This document shows, piece after piece, positions 15,448 through 23,536 of a stretch of DNA of 25,582 nucleotides (position 1 is its first letter; each line of letters begins with the position of its first letter). The notes under the pieces were generated by a model. It was not told where the DNA came from, did not search any database, and saw nothing but the letters and a program-made list of their open reading frames with translations. Source of the stretch: Deltaproteobacteria bacterium (GTDB taxonomy: Bacteria > Desulfobacterota > Desulfobulbia > Desulfobulbales > SURF-16); assembly GCA_029939635.1 (NCBI GenBank), contig JAOZSN010000019.1, forward strand, positions 1 to 25,582. The letters run 5' to 3'. Made by a program: the position numbers and the translations under genes.

Positions 15448-15495
15448 GCTGATATAACCTATTATAGCCAACGTTGTAATAGGTTTACCTTCAGC
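15448..15495. other. Stem-loop in the leader of the second response regulator
   Basis: AACCTATTA (15456-15464) and TAATAGGTT (15477-15485) are perfect 9-base inverted repeats around a 12-base loop. GCTGA (15448-15452) and TCAGC (15491-15495) extend the structure. A T-rich run (15437-15447) precedes it rather than follows it, so it does not look like a terminator for the transporter gene. It may be an operator or an mRNA leader structure. Confidence 0.45.
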
Positions 15496-15547
15496 AAAAT
15501 GACCAAATCGTCTAGCCCCCCTGTGTTTTTCTTGCCCGAGAGCTCCC

Positions 15548-16231
15548 ATGAATACTGTTTTAATCGTTGATGACGACCCTATCCTGCTCAAACTCATTGA
15601 AGCCCATTTCAATAAATATGGTGATATCTTCCAATCACTGACAGCAACAGATGACACTGAGGCCACCGCGATCCTAAAGAAGAGGGAGATATCACTGCTG
15701 GTGACTGATCTTGCCATGCCTCTGGTGGAAAACGGACTTAACCTGCTAGGCCATGTCCACAAAGAATATCCAGATCTCCCCTGTATTGTCATCACTGCCG
15801 TGGAGGATGAAGAACTCATTACTCAATTACGCGAGGAAGTAGATTACATCTTCACCAAGCCGGTGGAACTCAGTGACCTGGTGGATGGCATTACCACCAC
15901 CTTAGAGAAAAAATTCTTCAAGGGCATGCTGTCAGGTGTACCTGTGGCCTCTTTTCTACAGATGCTGCGCATGGAGAAAAAAACATGTGTCCTCCAGGTG
16001 ATGGCAGCGGGCAGAGAAAAGGGATTGCTCTATTTACAGGCGGGAGAACTCTATAGTGCCAAGGTTGAAGAATTACAAGGAGAGGAGGCGGCCCTGGAGA
16101 TGCTGGCCATGAAAAATGTTACCCTACACTTCCAGTACCTGCCCAAACGCAAACTGGCCCGCACCGTCAAGGCAGACCTCATGGCCCTGATTATTGAATC
16201 AACCAGACGGCAGGATGAAGAAGATACATAA
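15548..16231 (+). CDS. Response regulator: receiver plus DUF4388 (PATAN), paralogue of the gene at 2400
   Basis: The 227-residue product has the same two domains as the regulator at 2400. The receiver has the VDDDP acidic pocket, predicted phosphoacceptor Asp in VTDLAMP (about residue 54), a conserved Thr in VITA and Lys in TKP. The PATAN part starts at GVPVASFLQML. The two proteins agree along their whole length, including the linker EKKFFKG/EKRFFKG, so they come from one duplication. No kinase lies beside it, so it is an orphan regulator; the hybrid kinase at 3664 is a candidate donor by inference. A GAGAG close to the ATG is a weak ribosome binding site. It ends 11 bases from the convergent mltG gene. 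Confidence 0.87.
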   Translation: MNTVLIVDDDPILLKLIEAHFNKYGDIFQSLTATDDTEATAILKKREISLLVTDLAMPLVENGLNLLGHVHKEYPDLPCIVITAVEDEELITQLREEVDYIFTKPVELSDLVDGITTTLEKKFFKGMLSGVPVASFLQMLRMEKKTCVLQVMAAGREKGLLYLQAGELYSAKVEELQGEEAALEMLAMKNVTLHFQYLPKRKLARTVKADLMALIIESTRRQDEEDT

Positions 16232-16242
16232 AGAGCTAATAA

Positions 16243-17319
16243 TTAGCGCCGCAACTGATAGGTGGCAACAGCATTATTATGATCTTGTAAGGTGGTTGAA
16301 AATTGGTGAGAGCCATCACCCTTGGCCACAAAGTAAAGCCAAGGCCCCTCGGCAGGCCGCAACACGGCAGCCAACGCAGCCCGGCCAGGATTAGCAATGG
16401 GCCCGGCGGGCAGACCTTTAATGACGTAAGTATTATAGGGAGACGGAGTCCGCAGATCCTTGCGCGTCAGGTTGCCGTCAAAATTCTTTCCCAGACCATA
16501 GATAACCGTGGGGTCAGCCTGGAGACGCATATTCTTCAAGAGCCGATTGACAAAGACCCGGGCAATCTGGGGACGCTCCCCATCCACCCCTGTCTCTTTT
16601 TCCACGATAGAGGCAAGAATGATCTTTTCATGCAGAGTTAAATCCGGCATCGACTTTTTGGCAGCCAAGGCCTCCGGCCCCAGATTGCCACCTTCACGCA
16701 GACGCAAATCCTGCTCCACTTCAAAAAAACGATTCACCATCATACGAATGATACGGCGCCCGTTCTGATCTCGGGAGAGATGATAGGTATCAGGAAAGAG
16801 ATAGCCCTCCAGGGAATCAAGTTCCAACCCCAGGGAACGGATAAACTCCGCATCATGGCATAGGGCAATGACCTGATCCTGCTTAGCCCAGCCATTTTCA
16901 TCCAGCAGCGCCGCTATCTCAATGACGGTAAGTCCCTCGGGAAAGGTAACAGGGTGGTGACGGGTTGCACCCTTCACCATCAGCTGCAGCACATCGTCTG
17001 GTGTTATGGGCCGGGGGATGATATATTCTCCGGCCTGCAGGCGTTTAGAAATACCACGCCAACTGGCCAGCATGGCAAAACGCATGTCATCATGGATAAT
17101 ATTACCATCCCGCAGAGCCTGATAGACACCTTGAAAACCATGCCCAGCAGGTATGGTGATCAGAACCTCATCCCCTGTTTCCGGCCCCGGCCCTGGCACC
17201 ATCCCGTAAGAATAAAACCAGTAAAACGGACTCAAGACAAAAACAGCAGGGATCAACACCCAGGCAATGAACTTCCACCAGCGTTCATAATTCTCTGTAC
17301 TAAAGGAAGAGGTATTCAT
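16243..17319 (-). CDS. mltG: Endolytic murein transglycosylase MltG
   Basis: The 358-residue product has a short cytoplasmic N-terminus, one membrane anchor (about 16-38) and a periplasmic YceG/MltG domain. The catalytic region SIVEKETG (238-244) with its glutamates, VFVNRL, MRLQADPTVIYG and SPYNTY..KGLPAGPIANPG are all family signatures. The enzyme cuts nascent peptidoglycan strands and is thought to set glycan chain length. Its length is close to the E. coli protein (340). It lies 117 bases behind lon on the same strand, and the spacer is filled with repeats. The ATG has only a weak purine-rich stretch upstream. The convergent neighbour at 15548 ends 11 bases away. Confidence 0.95.
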   Translation of the reverse strand: MNTSSFSTENYERWWKFIAWVLIPAVFVLSPFYWFYSYGMVPGPGPETGDEVLITIPAGHGFQGVYQALRDGNIIHDDMRFAMLASWRGISKRLQAGEYIIPRPITPDDVLQLMVKGATRHHPVTFPEGLTVIEIAALLDENGWAKQDQVIALCHDAEFIRSLGLELDSLEGYLFPDTYHLSRDQNGRRIIRMMVNRFFEVEQDLRLREGGNLGPEALAAKKSMPDLTLHEKIILASIVEKETGVDGERPQIARVFVNRLLKNMRLQADPTVIYGLGKNFDGNLTRKDLRTPSPYNTYVIKGLPAGPIANPGRAALAAVLRPAEGPWLYFVAKGDGSHQFSTTLQDHNNAVATYQLRR

Positions 17320-17325
17320 AAATTT

Positions 17326-17438
17326 CCAGTTTCAAGTTACGAGTTGCAAGTTGCAAGTTGCGAGTTTATGAAATTGACAGATGAACAACTACCTTTAACT
17401 GGAAACGTGAAACAGCCAACTCGAAACTGGTGTTCATC
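17326..17438. repeat. Heptad repeats and inverted repeats in the lon-mltG spacer
   Basis: Five consecutive heptads of consensus GTTNCRA occupy 17329-17363. A 13-base block at 17326-17338 recurs inverted at 17418-17430 with one mismatch. GATGAACA (17380-17387) and TGTTCATC (17431-17438) are a further inverted pair, the latter overlapping the lon stop. The spacer can therefore fold in several ways. No T-run makes it a clear terminator. Confidence 0.6.
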
Positions 17439-19806
17439 AATCAAACGCCTTATTGAAGACCTGCCCGATCTTTTTCACCGGAATAAAGGTGATCTGTTTA
17501 CGCAGGTCTTCAGGGATCTCAACAAGATCCTTCTTGTTTTCCGCTGGGATAAGAATAGTGGTGATATTGGCACGCAGGGCTGCCAACGCCTTTTCCCGAA
17601 GTCCACCGATGGGCAATACCCGACCACGCAGGGTGATCTCACCAGTCATGGCCAGATTTTTCCGTACCTTTTTACCAGAAATGGCAGAATAAAGCGCCGT
17701 GGCCATGGTGATACCAGCAGAAGGGCCATCCTTGGGGATAGCACCGGCCGGCACATGGATATGAATATCATGCTCCTCAAAGAAATCATCCGCCAATTTC
17801 AGCTTAGGCAACCAGGAACGACAGACAGTAAGTGCAGCCTGAGCTGATTCCTTCATCACATCACCTAGCTGACCAGTCAGGGTAAGACCGCCCTTGCCTT
17901 TCAAGAGGGAAACCTCAATATAGAGAATTTCACCACCCACCTCAGTCCAGGCCAGGCCCGTGGCCAAACCTGGTTCATCAATAACATCCGCACCCTCAGG
18001 CAGTATTTTGGGAGGTCCAAGGTATTTTGCCAAGGTCCGCAGGGAAATGCTGTAGGGCCCTTTGCCGCCCTCAGCCACCCGCCGTGCCACCTTGCGACAC
18101 ACCTTGCCCAATTCCCGCTCAAGATTACGTAGCCCAGCTTCTCGGGTATAGTGAGAGATAACCCGGGAGATAGTCTCATCATCAATCTTGATATGTGTTG
18201 TCTTAATGCCGTTTTCCTTAATCTGGCGGGGCAGTAAATAGCGTTTAGCAATTTCCAGTTTTTCTTCCAGGGTATAGCCAGAAAGGTTGATAACCTCCAT
18301 GCGGTCCAAAAGAGGTCCTGGGATGGTATCACTCATATTTGCGGTGGTGATAAACATCACTTTAGAAAGATCACAGGGCAAATTGAGATAATGATCAGAA
18401 AACTCAAAATTCTGCTCCGGATCAAGAACCTCCAGCAGAGCAGAGGAGGGATCACCCCGGTAATCAGCCCCAACCTTATCAATCTCATCCAGCATGAAGA
18501 TAGGGTTATTAGAACCCACCGTCTTTAAGCCCTGAATAATCCGACCCGGCATAGCACCGATATAGGTACGGCGATGACCGCGAATCTCCGCCTCATCACG
18601 CATACCACCCAGGGAAAAACGGATAAATTTACGACCCATGGCCCGGGCAATGGACTGCCCTAAGGAAGTCTTACCTACCCCTGGAGGGCCAACAAAACAG
18701 AGAATAGGTCCCTTGGTGGACTTATTGAGCTTCCGCACCGCCAGATATTCCAGGATGCGCTCTTTAATTTTATCCAGACCGTAATGATCCTCGTCCAATA
18801 CCTGCTGGGCAATCTTCAGATCAAGGCGGTCCTTGGTGGATTTACGCCATGGCACATCAAGCATCCAGTCAAGATAGGTGCGGATGGTGGTAGCCTCTGA
18901 TGCATCCGGGTGCATCATCTCCAGACGCTTGAGTTGCTTCAGGCCTTCTTTCTTCACAGCCGAAGGCATACGAGCCTTCTTAAAACGAGCTTGTAACTCC
19001 TCGATCTCCTGGGATTTTTCATCAAAATCTCCCAGCTCCTTTTTCAAGGCATGAATCTGCTCACGGAGATAATACTCACGCTGGGTACGACCCATCTCCT
19101 CCTTGGCCTCAGACTGAATCTTGGCCTGCATGGTGGAGACTTCCAGCTCTTTATTCAAAAATTCCAGAACCTTATGGAGCCGATCCACAGGATCAAGGGT
19201 CTCCAACACAGACTGAGATTCCTGCACCTTGAGACGCAGGTTGGAAACCACCAGATCAGCCAAGCGTCCAGGCTCGTCAATACCACTTAAGATGGCCAAA
19301 AGCTCGGAGGACATCACACCTTTAAGGGAAAGAATTTTCTCTGTCTGCTCACGAACATTACGCATGAGAGCATCGATCTCTACCGTCATCTTTACATCTA
19401 AAGAATCAGGCAGTAACTCAATCTCGGCTTTTAAAAATGGCTCTTCCTGGGTAAAGGCCTCAATTCTTGCCTTCTGGATAGCCTGTACAAGAACCTTGAG
19501 GCGGCCGTCTGGTAATTTCAGGGTCCGCATAATCATACAGACCATACCCACCCGGTAGACCTCCTCGGGGGTTGGCTCATCAATGGACGAATCCTGTTGG
19601 GTAACCAACATAATCAACTTATCATTGGTCATGGCCTCTTGAACAGCCTCCACCGAGGCCGGACGACCGACAAAGAGAGGAATAATCATATAATTAAAAA
19701 CAACAATATCACGGACAGCCATGGCAGGAAGAATCTCAGGAATCTCAGGATCTTCGATATCAGCAAGATCGCCTATGCCGGCGGTAAGAGGATCATTAAT
19801 ATCCAC
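17437..19806 (-). CDS. lon: ATP-dependent protease Lon
   Basis: The product has 789 residues from GTG at 19806, or 793 from TTG at 19818. It shows the N-terminal substrate-binding domain (beginning AVRDIVVFNYMIIPLFVGR), a coiled region, the AAA+ domain with Walker A GPPGVGKT (K383 counted from TTG) and the Lon protease domain. The catalytic dyad is S700 in GPSAG and K743 in GGLREKALAA, 43 residues apart as in E. coli. Lon degrades damaged and regulatory proteins in the cytoplasm. The GTG start is chosen because a GGAG lies six bases upstream, whereas the TTG has none. About 30 residues precede the usual Lon start region. It is divergent from the gene at 20087 and upstream of mltG. Confidence 0.95.
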   Translation of the reverse strand: MDINDPLTAGIGDLADIEDPEIPEILPAMAVRDIVVFNYMIIPLFVGRPASVEAVQEAMTNDKLIMLVTQQDSSIDEPTPEEVYRVGMVCMIMRTLKLPDGRLKVLVQAIQKARIEAFTQEEPFLKAEIELLPDSLDVKMTVEIDALMRNVREQTEKILSLKGVMSSELLAILSGIDEPGRLADLVVSNLRLKVQESQSVLETLDPVDRLHKVLEFLNKELEVSTMQAKIQSEAKEEMGRTQREYYLREQIHALKKELGDFDEKSQEIEELQARFKKARMPSAVKKEGLKQLKRLEMMHPDASEATTIRTYLDWMLDVPWRKSTKDRLDLKIAQQVLDEDHYGLDKIKERILEYLAVRKLNKSTKGPILCFVGPPGVGKTSLGQSIARAMGRKFIRFSLGGMRDEAEIRGHRRTYIGAMPGRIIQGLKTVGSNNPIFMLDEIDKVGADYRGDPSSALLEVLDPEQNFEFSDHYLNLPCDLSKVMFITTANMSDTIPGPLLDRMEVINLSGYTLEEKLEIAKRYLLPRQIKENGIKTTHIKIDDETISRVISHYTREAGLRNLERELGKVCRKVARRVAEGGKGPYSISLRTLAKYLGPPKILPEGADVIDEPGLATGLAWTEVGGEILYIEVSLLKGKGGLTLTGQLGDVMKESAQAALTVCRSWLPKLKLADDFFEEHDIHIHVPAGAIPKDGPSAGITMATALYSAISGKKVRKNLAMTGEITLRGRVLPIGGLREKALAALRANITTILIPAENKKDLVEIPEDLRKQITFIPVKKIGQVFNKAFD

Positions 19807-19896
19807 ACGTATCTCCAAAAAGTAATTTTATATAGTAATGCCTACACGTTACGTTGGCAAAATCTGCTATACTGGGGAGCAGTTCACAAGCTCTTA

Positions 19897-19925
19897 ATCG
19901 TAAGCATTTGGGCTCATGAAGTCAA
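19897..19925 (-). promoter_or_regulatory. Candidate sigma70 promoter for lon
   Basis: On the minus strand TTGACT (19925-19920) and TACGAT (19902-19897) are separated by 17 bases and lie about 90 bases upstream of the lon start. I see no convincing heat-shock sigma32 element. Confidence 0.45.
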
Positions 19926-19995
19926 GCATAAGGCTCGATTTCACCGGAGAAGTTTCCCTCTCCCCCCTTCCTCCTTTTTACAGGCCAGGTAGATA

Positions 19996-20012
19996 ATTTT
20001 CTTGAAGAAAAT
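19996..20012. promoter_or_regulatory. 17-bp perfect palindrome between lon and 20087, candidate operator
   Basis: ATTTTCTT-G-AAGAAAAT has eight-base perfect arms. It lies in the divergent intergenic region, about 75 bases before the ATG at 20087 and 190 bases upstream of lon. There is no T-run on either side to suggest termination. I do not recognise the regulator. Confidence 0.4.
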
Positions 20013-20086
20013 CTCTATTTGCACCATGATGACCTTTCACTATAGCACCTAACCTCACAAACAACCCTCTACCACACCTGAGAATC

Positions 20087-20890
20087 ATGCTGACCCCCTC
20101 CTCGTTCTTTGACCTTGAAGACTTTTCCCATCGCGAACTTTTTGCCAATGCCACCTTTGTCTGGGATGCCTTAAAAGAGCTCAAGCACTACCTGGCCCAT
20201 CAAAACTACCCAGATCTTTCCACTTTTATGCCAAAAAACGGCGAACCTTTAGCGCACACCGTTGTCCTCCATGACACTACAGTCCTGAGCGGTGACGATT
20301 GTGACATCGAATTTGGCGATGCACCCAAGGGCAAATTAATTGTCCGCAGACAGGGTACAATCCTTGAAGGGGCGTCCGTACTCATGGCAGGTGCCTCTTT
20401 CCTGGGCAGTCAAATTGCTATCGGCACAGGAGTCCTGGTGGAACCAGGGGCGATGATTTCTTCCCCTACCATCATTGGTGACCGAACTGTGGTGCGCCAA
20501 GGGGCATATGTACGTGGTTATTGTCTCTTTGGTAAATGCTGCGTGGTGGGTCATGTTACAGAGGTAAAGCACTCCATTTTTCTGGATGAGGCCAAGGCTG
20601 GTCATTTTGCCTATCTTGGTGATTCTATCCTGGGTAAGGACGCCAACCTTGGGGCTGGCACGAAACTGGCCAATTTAAAATTTACCCCTGGCAGCGTCCA
20701 GGTTCGAGTACCAGGAGGCAGTGAGGACTCAGGGCTGCGAAAGTTTGGTGCCATCTTAGGTGATGGTGTACAGACAGGCTGCAATTCAGTAACAAACCCC
20801 GGCACCCTGCTCAGTCCCCAGGCCATGCTACTACCAAATACCACCGCACCATCTGGCTACCATAAGAAGAGAGCCATTATTAGAGGATAA
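20087..20890 (+). CDS. Left-handed beta-helix protein, GlmU C-terminal-like acyltransferase
   Basis: The 267-residue product has a helical N-terminus (1-60) followed by hexapeptide-repeat sequence (about 75-245) typical of left-handed beta-helix transferases. The segment GHVTEVKHSIF...AGHFAYLGDS..G...NLGAGT resembles the acetyltransferase half of GlmU, including the His-containing loop. The uridylyltransferase half is absent, so it is not a complete GlmU. It could acylate a sugar or sugar nucleotide for the envelope or be a structural relative without activity. No signal peptide is seen. No strong Shine-Dalgarno precedes the ATG. It stands alone between lon and the parvulin gene, divergent from lon. 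Confidence 0.75.
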   Translation: MLTPSSFFDLEDFSHRELFANATFVWDALKELKHYLAHQNYPDLSTFMPKNGEPLAHTVVLHDTTVLSGDDCDIEFGDAPKGKLIVRRQGTILEGASVLMAGASFLGSQIAIGTGVLVEPGAMISSPTIIGDRTVVRQGAYVRGYCLFGKCCVVGHVTEVKHSIFLDEAKAGHFAYLGDSILGKDANLGAGTKLANLKFTPGSVQVRVPGGSEDSGLRKFGAILGDGVQTGCNSVTNPGTLLSPQAMLLPNTTAPSGYHKKRAIIRG

Positions 20891-20977
20891 GGGTGTCTTG
20901 CATATACACATTTATCCATTGTATACCCAACCCAGAGCCTCTAGGATTTTTGTAAAGGTAACAGGACTCTTTTCAGT

Positions 20978-20992
20978 ACCCCCTTGAGGGGT
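20978..20992. other. Small stem-loop upstream of parvulin gene
   Basis: ACCCC (20978-20982) pairs with GGGGT (20988-20992) around a five-base loop. No T-run follows. Its role is unknown; it may be the remnant of a terminator for the gene ending at 20890. Confidence 0.2.
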
Positions 20993-21050
20993 GTAAGCGC
21001 CTTAACGGTAGTCGTAATTACTTTATTTCAAACGCCTTTTTTTAAAATTC

Positions 21051-21078
21051 TTGCCACACTTGACACGAATTTTACATA
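21051..21078 (+). promoter_or_regulatory. Candidate promoter of the parvulin gene
   Basis: TTGCCA (21051-21056) and TACATA (21073-21078) have a 16-base spacer. A better -35 box, TTGACA at 21060-21065, overlaps this region but has no good -10 at 16-18 bases. The choice between them is uncertain. Confidence 0.3.
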
Positions 21079-21105
21079 TAAGGCACTAAATACCCGAGGA
21101 CATCC

Positions 21106-21972
21106 ATGCGTAAAAGAATTGCTTCCGCTCTTGTAGGGGCCGTGCTGCTCACATCTACCAGCATCTCAATGGCAACAGAAGATACCACTGTTTTGATCAC
21201 TGCCGGGACAGAGTCTCTGACCCAGGCCCAGTTCAACCTGATGCAGGACAGTATGCCTCCCCAGCTCCGCATGATGCTGGAGACGCAACCAGAGTTACGC
21301 AAGGGCATGCTCAATAAATGGGCAGAATTCTCCATCCTGGCCCAAGAAGCTGCGGCCATCGGCCTGGGCAAAGAAAAAGCCGTACAACTCAAAATCAAAG
21401 AAATAACTAACCGTATCCTGGTGGAGGAATATATCAGCCGCCATACCGGCAAGACCACGGTCACGGATGAGATGGTGCAGAACTATTATAATGAAAACAA
21501 GGCGGAGTTTCCCCAGGAGGAAGAGGTTAAAGCCCAGCATATCCTCATCATGGTGACGGAGCAGGCCACTGAAGAGGAGCAGCTCAAGGCCAAGGAAAAA
21601 ATCTTCTCCATCCAACGTCAACTCAAAGAGGGCGCTGACTTCGCTACTCTGGCCCAGAAACATTCAGATGACACCGGCTCTGGTGCCAATGGTGGCGAAC
21701 TTGGTTTTTTTGGTCGCGGCAGAATGGTTCCTGTGTTTGAGGAAGCCGCCTTTTCCACAACAAAGGGCCAGGTAAGCGAACCTGTACAGAGTAAATTCGG
21801 TTGGCACCTCATCAAGATCAATGACCGCAAGGAGGCCGGAGCAGTGCCTTTAGCTGAAGTACGGCCCAAGATTGAGTCCATCCTGAAACAACAAAACCAG
21901 CAGCAGGAAGTGGAAGAGATCCTCACCCAGCTGAAAAAGAACTATGCGATAAAAATAGAAGTCGATAAATAG
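21106..21972 (+). CDS. Exported parvulin-type peptidyl-prolyl cis-trans isomerase (PpiC/SurA-like)
   Basis: The 288-residue product has a signal peptide (basic MRKR, hydrophobic core, likely cleavage after SMA at residue 23). It has a helical chaperone-like region (about 35-135) and one parvulin domain (about 138-235) with AQHILI, FATLAQKHSDD, GGELGFFGRG and KFGWHLIKI. A helical, Gln-rich C-terminus follows. It should assist folding of exported or outer-membrane proteins in the periplasm. With no lipobox it is soluble. GAGGA before the ATG is a fair ribosome binding site. It appears monocistronic and is closed by an inverted repeat shared with the convergent membrane-protein gene. Confidence 0.92.
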   Translation: MRKRIASALVGAVLLTSTSISMATEDTTVLITAGTESLTQAQFNLMQDSMPPQLRMMLETQPELRKGMLNKWAEFSILAQEAAAIGLGKEKAVQLKIKEITNRILVEEYISRHTGKTTVTDEMVQNYYNENKAEFPQEEEVKAQHILIMVTEQATEEEQLKAKEKIFSIQRQLKEGADFATLAQKHSDDTGSGANGGELGFFGRGRMVPVFEEAAFSTTKGQVSEPVQSKFGWHLIKINDRKEAGAVPLAEVRPKIESILKQQNQQQEVEEILTQLKKNYAIKIEVDK

Positions 21973-21979
21973 AGGCGAT

Positions 21980-22039
21980 AAAGAATGTAGAGAAAAAAAG
22001 CAGCCAAGCAAGTCCCTCTTTACCTCCTCTACATTCTTT
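21980..22039. terminator. Inverted repeat between convergent genes, likely bidirectional terminator
   Basis: AAAGAATGTAGAG (21980-21992) and its perfect complement (22027-22039) enclose 34 bases. The structure lies between the ends of the parvulin gene (21972) and the minus-strand gene (22059), with T-rich sequence at both ends. The loop is long for an intrinsic terminator. Confidence 0.5.
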
Positions 22040-22058
22040 ATTTCTGTAACTTCTTTTA

Positions 22059-22343
22059 TTATTTCATTATCTCGGCAGAATAATAGTAAATATTGACCAA
22101 TATACCAAAAGTGAGGTAAAAACGGGCTACGCGATGCCAAGGCATCTTAACCCCACTGACCTTCTGCATAATAGAAACAGTGATGAGGGTAAGCCCAGCG
22201 CCAATGGTGGCCAAATCAACCATAGTCATCAAGGTCTCCACGAGTAATGTCTGGGCGCTGACATCTGGCTTATAGTCCAACGGTGTGGTCACCAGATAAG
22301 CAATACAAAAGCAGGCAAGGGCTATTTTTTCTTTAAGTGTCAT
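22059..22343 (-). CDS. Small membrane protein of unknown function
   Basis: The 94-residue product has three predicted membrane segments (about 6-22, 38-58 and 72-90) linked by short loops with few charges. I recognise no family. An AGGGGAGAG ribosome binding site directly before the ATG on the minus strand argues that it is translated. It is divergent from the gene at 22387 with 43 bases between the starts, so the two may share a control region, and it is convergent with the parvulin gene. Confidence 0.75.
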   Translation of the reverse strand: MTLKEKIALACFCIAYLVTTPLDYKPDVSAQTLLVETLMTMVDLATIGAGLTLITVSIMQKVSGVKMPWHRVARFYLTFGILVNIYYYSAEIMK

Positions 22344-22386
22344 CTCTCCCCTTTACCATGATTAACCTTCCATAGCATAAAAAAAT

Positions 22387-23469
22387 ATGAGTCAACTACC
22401 TGCCCTCCATTTCCCAGAGACAGCCATTTCCCCAACAGATTGTGCAGCATCACTCCTGCTGTTTTCTAGCATGCATTATTTTCTTGCTGTGGAAGAGGAT
22501 CAAGAACAGGAAAATACCGCCCTCTGCCAACCCATTACCCCCGCTCCCTTAGGCGATGACCTTCCCCGCTTTAAACAGTTGCTGGCAGAACTCAAAGGCA
22601 ACGAGGGCGACTTTTACCAGGGTCAGCTATCACGAATGGCCCTAGACTATATGGAACACCGTGACGATGATACGGTGATGGCCATTGTCAACTCCCTGGC
22701 CGGCACCCCACAGGCCAAGGCAGACAAGAAAAAAGAACAACTATGGCAGGCTAGATTGCTGCTTAAACTGGCCGAGATCCAACGCCGTGAACACGAAGTT
22801 TTAGGGCAAGAGCTTGCCGCCCTGCGCAACAAAGAACACGAACTCTTCCAGGCCCTGAAAGGTGACCCGGCCCTTGAGGAGATATATGCCACCATTAATG
22901 AGCAGTCCCCCCAGCAGATATCGGTGCGTATTGAGCTGCTCATCAAGGCCTGGGCTCGCCTCTTTCTGGACGGAGACCCTGGAGACCAGTGGCTTATCTC
23001 CACCAATAACGATACAGCAGCAGCTCCGCTCATTGAAGCCAACGAGGCAATTACCAACCAGCTCCCCAGCCGCCTGCTGCGCCTGCCTTTGCCATATATT
23101 GACATGGTTGATTTCAGTGAAAAACGTCAGCAATGGCAGGAAGCCCTGGCTCCTGTCTTGGAAAAACTAGCCATTCTGCTACCAGAGTTAGCCCACAACG
23201 GCATACAATCCTCCAGCCTGGCAGATCTCACCCAACAGGCAGCCGAGTGGACCAAGGTATACAACCAGCATGCCATCTGGCCAGAACCAGCCCAGCCCAT
23301 AAATCCCAAACAATGCCTCCCCACCCCACATCTGGAAATCTATCTCCTGGGCTGCCCCTTACCGTACCTGCTAGGCAAACTCTGTAATGAATCACTGTTG
23401 CCAGCGCCAGGACCATATAGCCATACTCTCCTGGCAACCATATCTAACCGCTCGTCCAGCTGCAAATAA
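22387..23469 (+). CDS. Protein of unknown function upstream of DinG-type helicase
   Basis: The 360-residue product is cytoplasmic by appearance (no signal peptide or membrane segment), mostly helical and rich in Leu, Ala, Glu and Gln. A charged helical section lies at about 105-160 (KADKKKEQ...RREHEVLGQELAALRNKEHELF) that could form a coiled coil. Conserved-looking aromatic/Pro sections occur near the C-terminus. I do not recognise a family or an active site. It starts at ATG 22387 behind an A/T-rich leader without a Shine-Dalgarno and ends 67 bases before the helicase gene on the same strand, so the two may be cotranscribed and functionally linked. Confidence 0.75.
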   Translation: MSQLPALHFPETAISPTDCAASLLLFSSMHYFLAVEEDQEQENTALCQPITPAPLGDDLPRFKQLLAELKGNEGDFYQGQLSRMALDYMEHRDDDTVMAIVNSLAGTPQAKADKKKEQLWQARLLLKLAEIQRREHEVLGQELAALRNKEHELFQALKGDPALEEIYATINEQSPQQISVRIELLIKAWARLFLDGDPGDQWLISTNNDTAAAPLIEANEAITNQLPSRLLRLPLPYIDMVDFSEKRQQWQEALAPVLEKLAILLPELAHNGIQSSSLADLTQQAAEWTKVYNQHAIWPEPAQPINPKQCLPTPHLEIYLLGCPLPYLLGKLCNESLLPAPGPYSHTLLATISNRSSSCK

Positions 23470-23536
23470 TCAGGCACCAGGTGTCGGGCGGACTCGCGGC
23501 CCTGAAACCTGACACCCGCCCCAGAAACCTGCCTTT

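Noticed and set aside
17329..17363. Possible CRISPR-like tandem repeat
   Set aside because: The unit is only 7 bases without spacers, so it is a microsatellite-type repeat.
16954..17847. 297-codon open frame on the plus strand
   Set aside because: It is wholly antisense to the lon end and mltG start, both certain genes, runs through the repeat spacer, and its translation looks like a shadow frame with no domain.
21060..21065. Perfect TTGACA before the parvulin gene as main -35 box
   Set aside because: No acceptable -10 hexamer lies 16-18 bases downstream; the nearby TATAAG is only 11 bases away.
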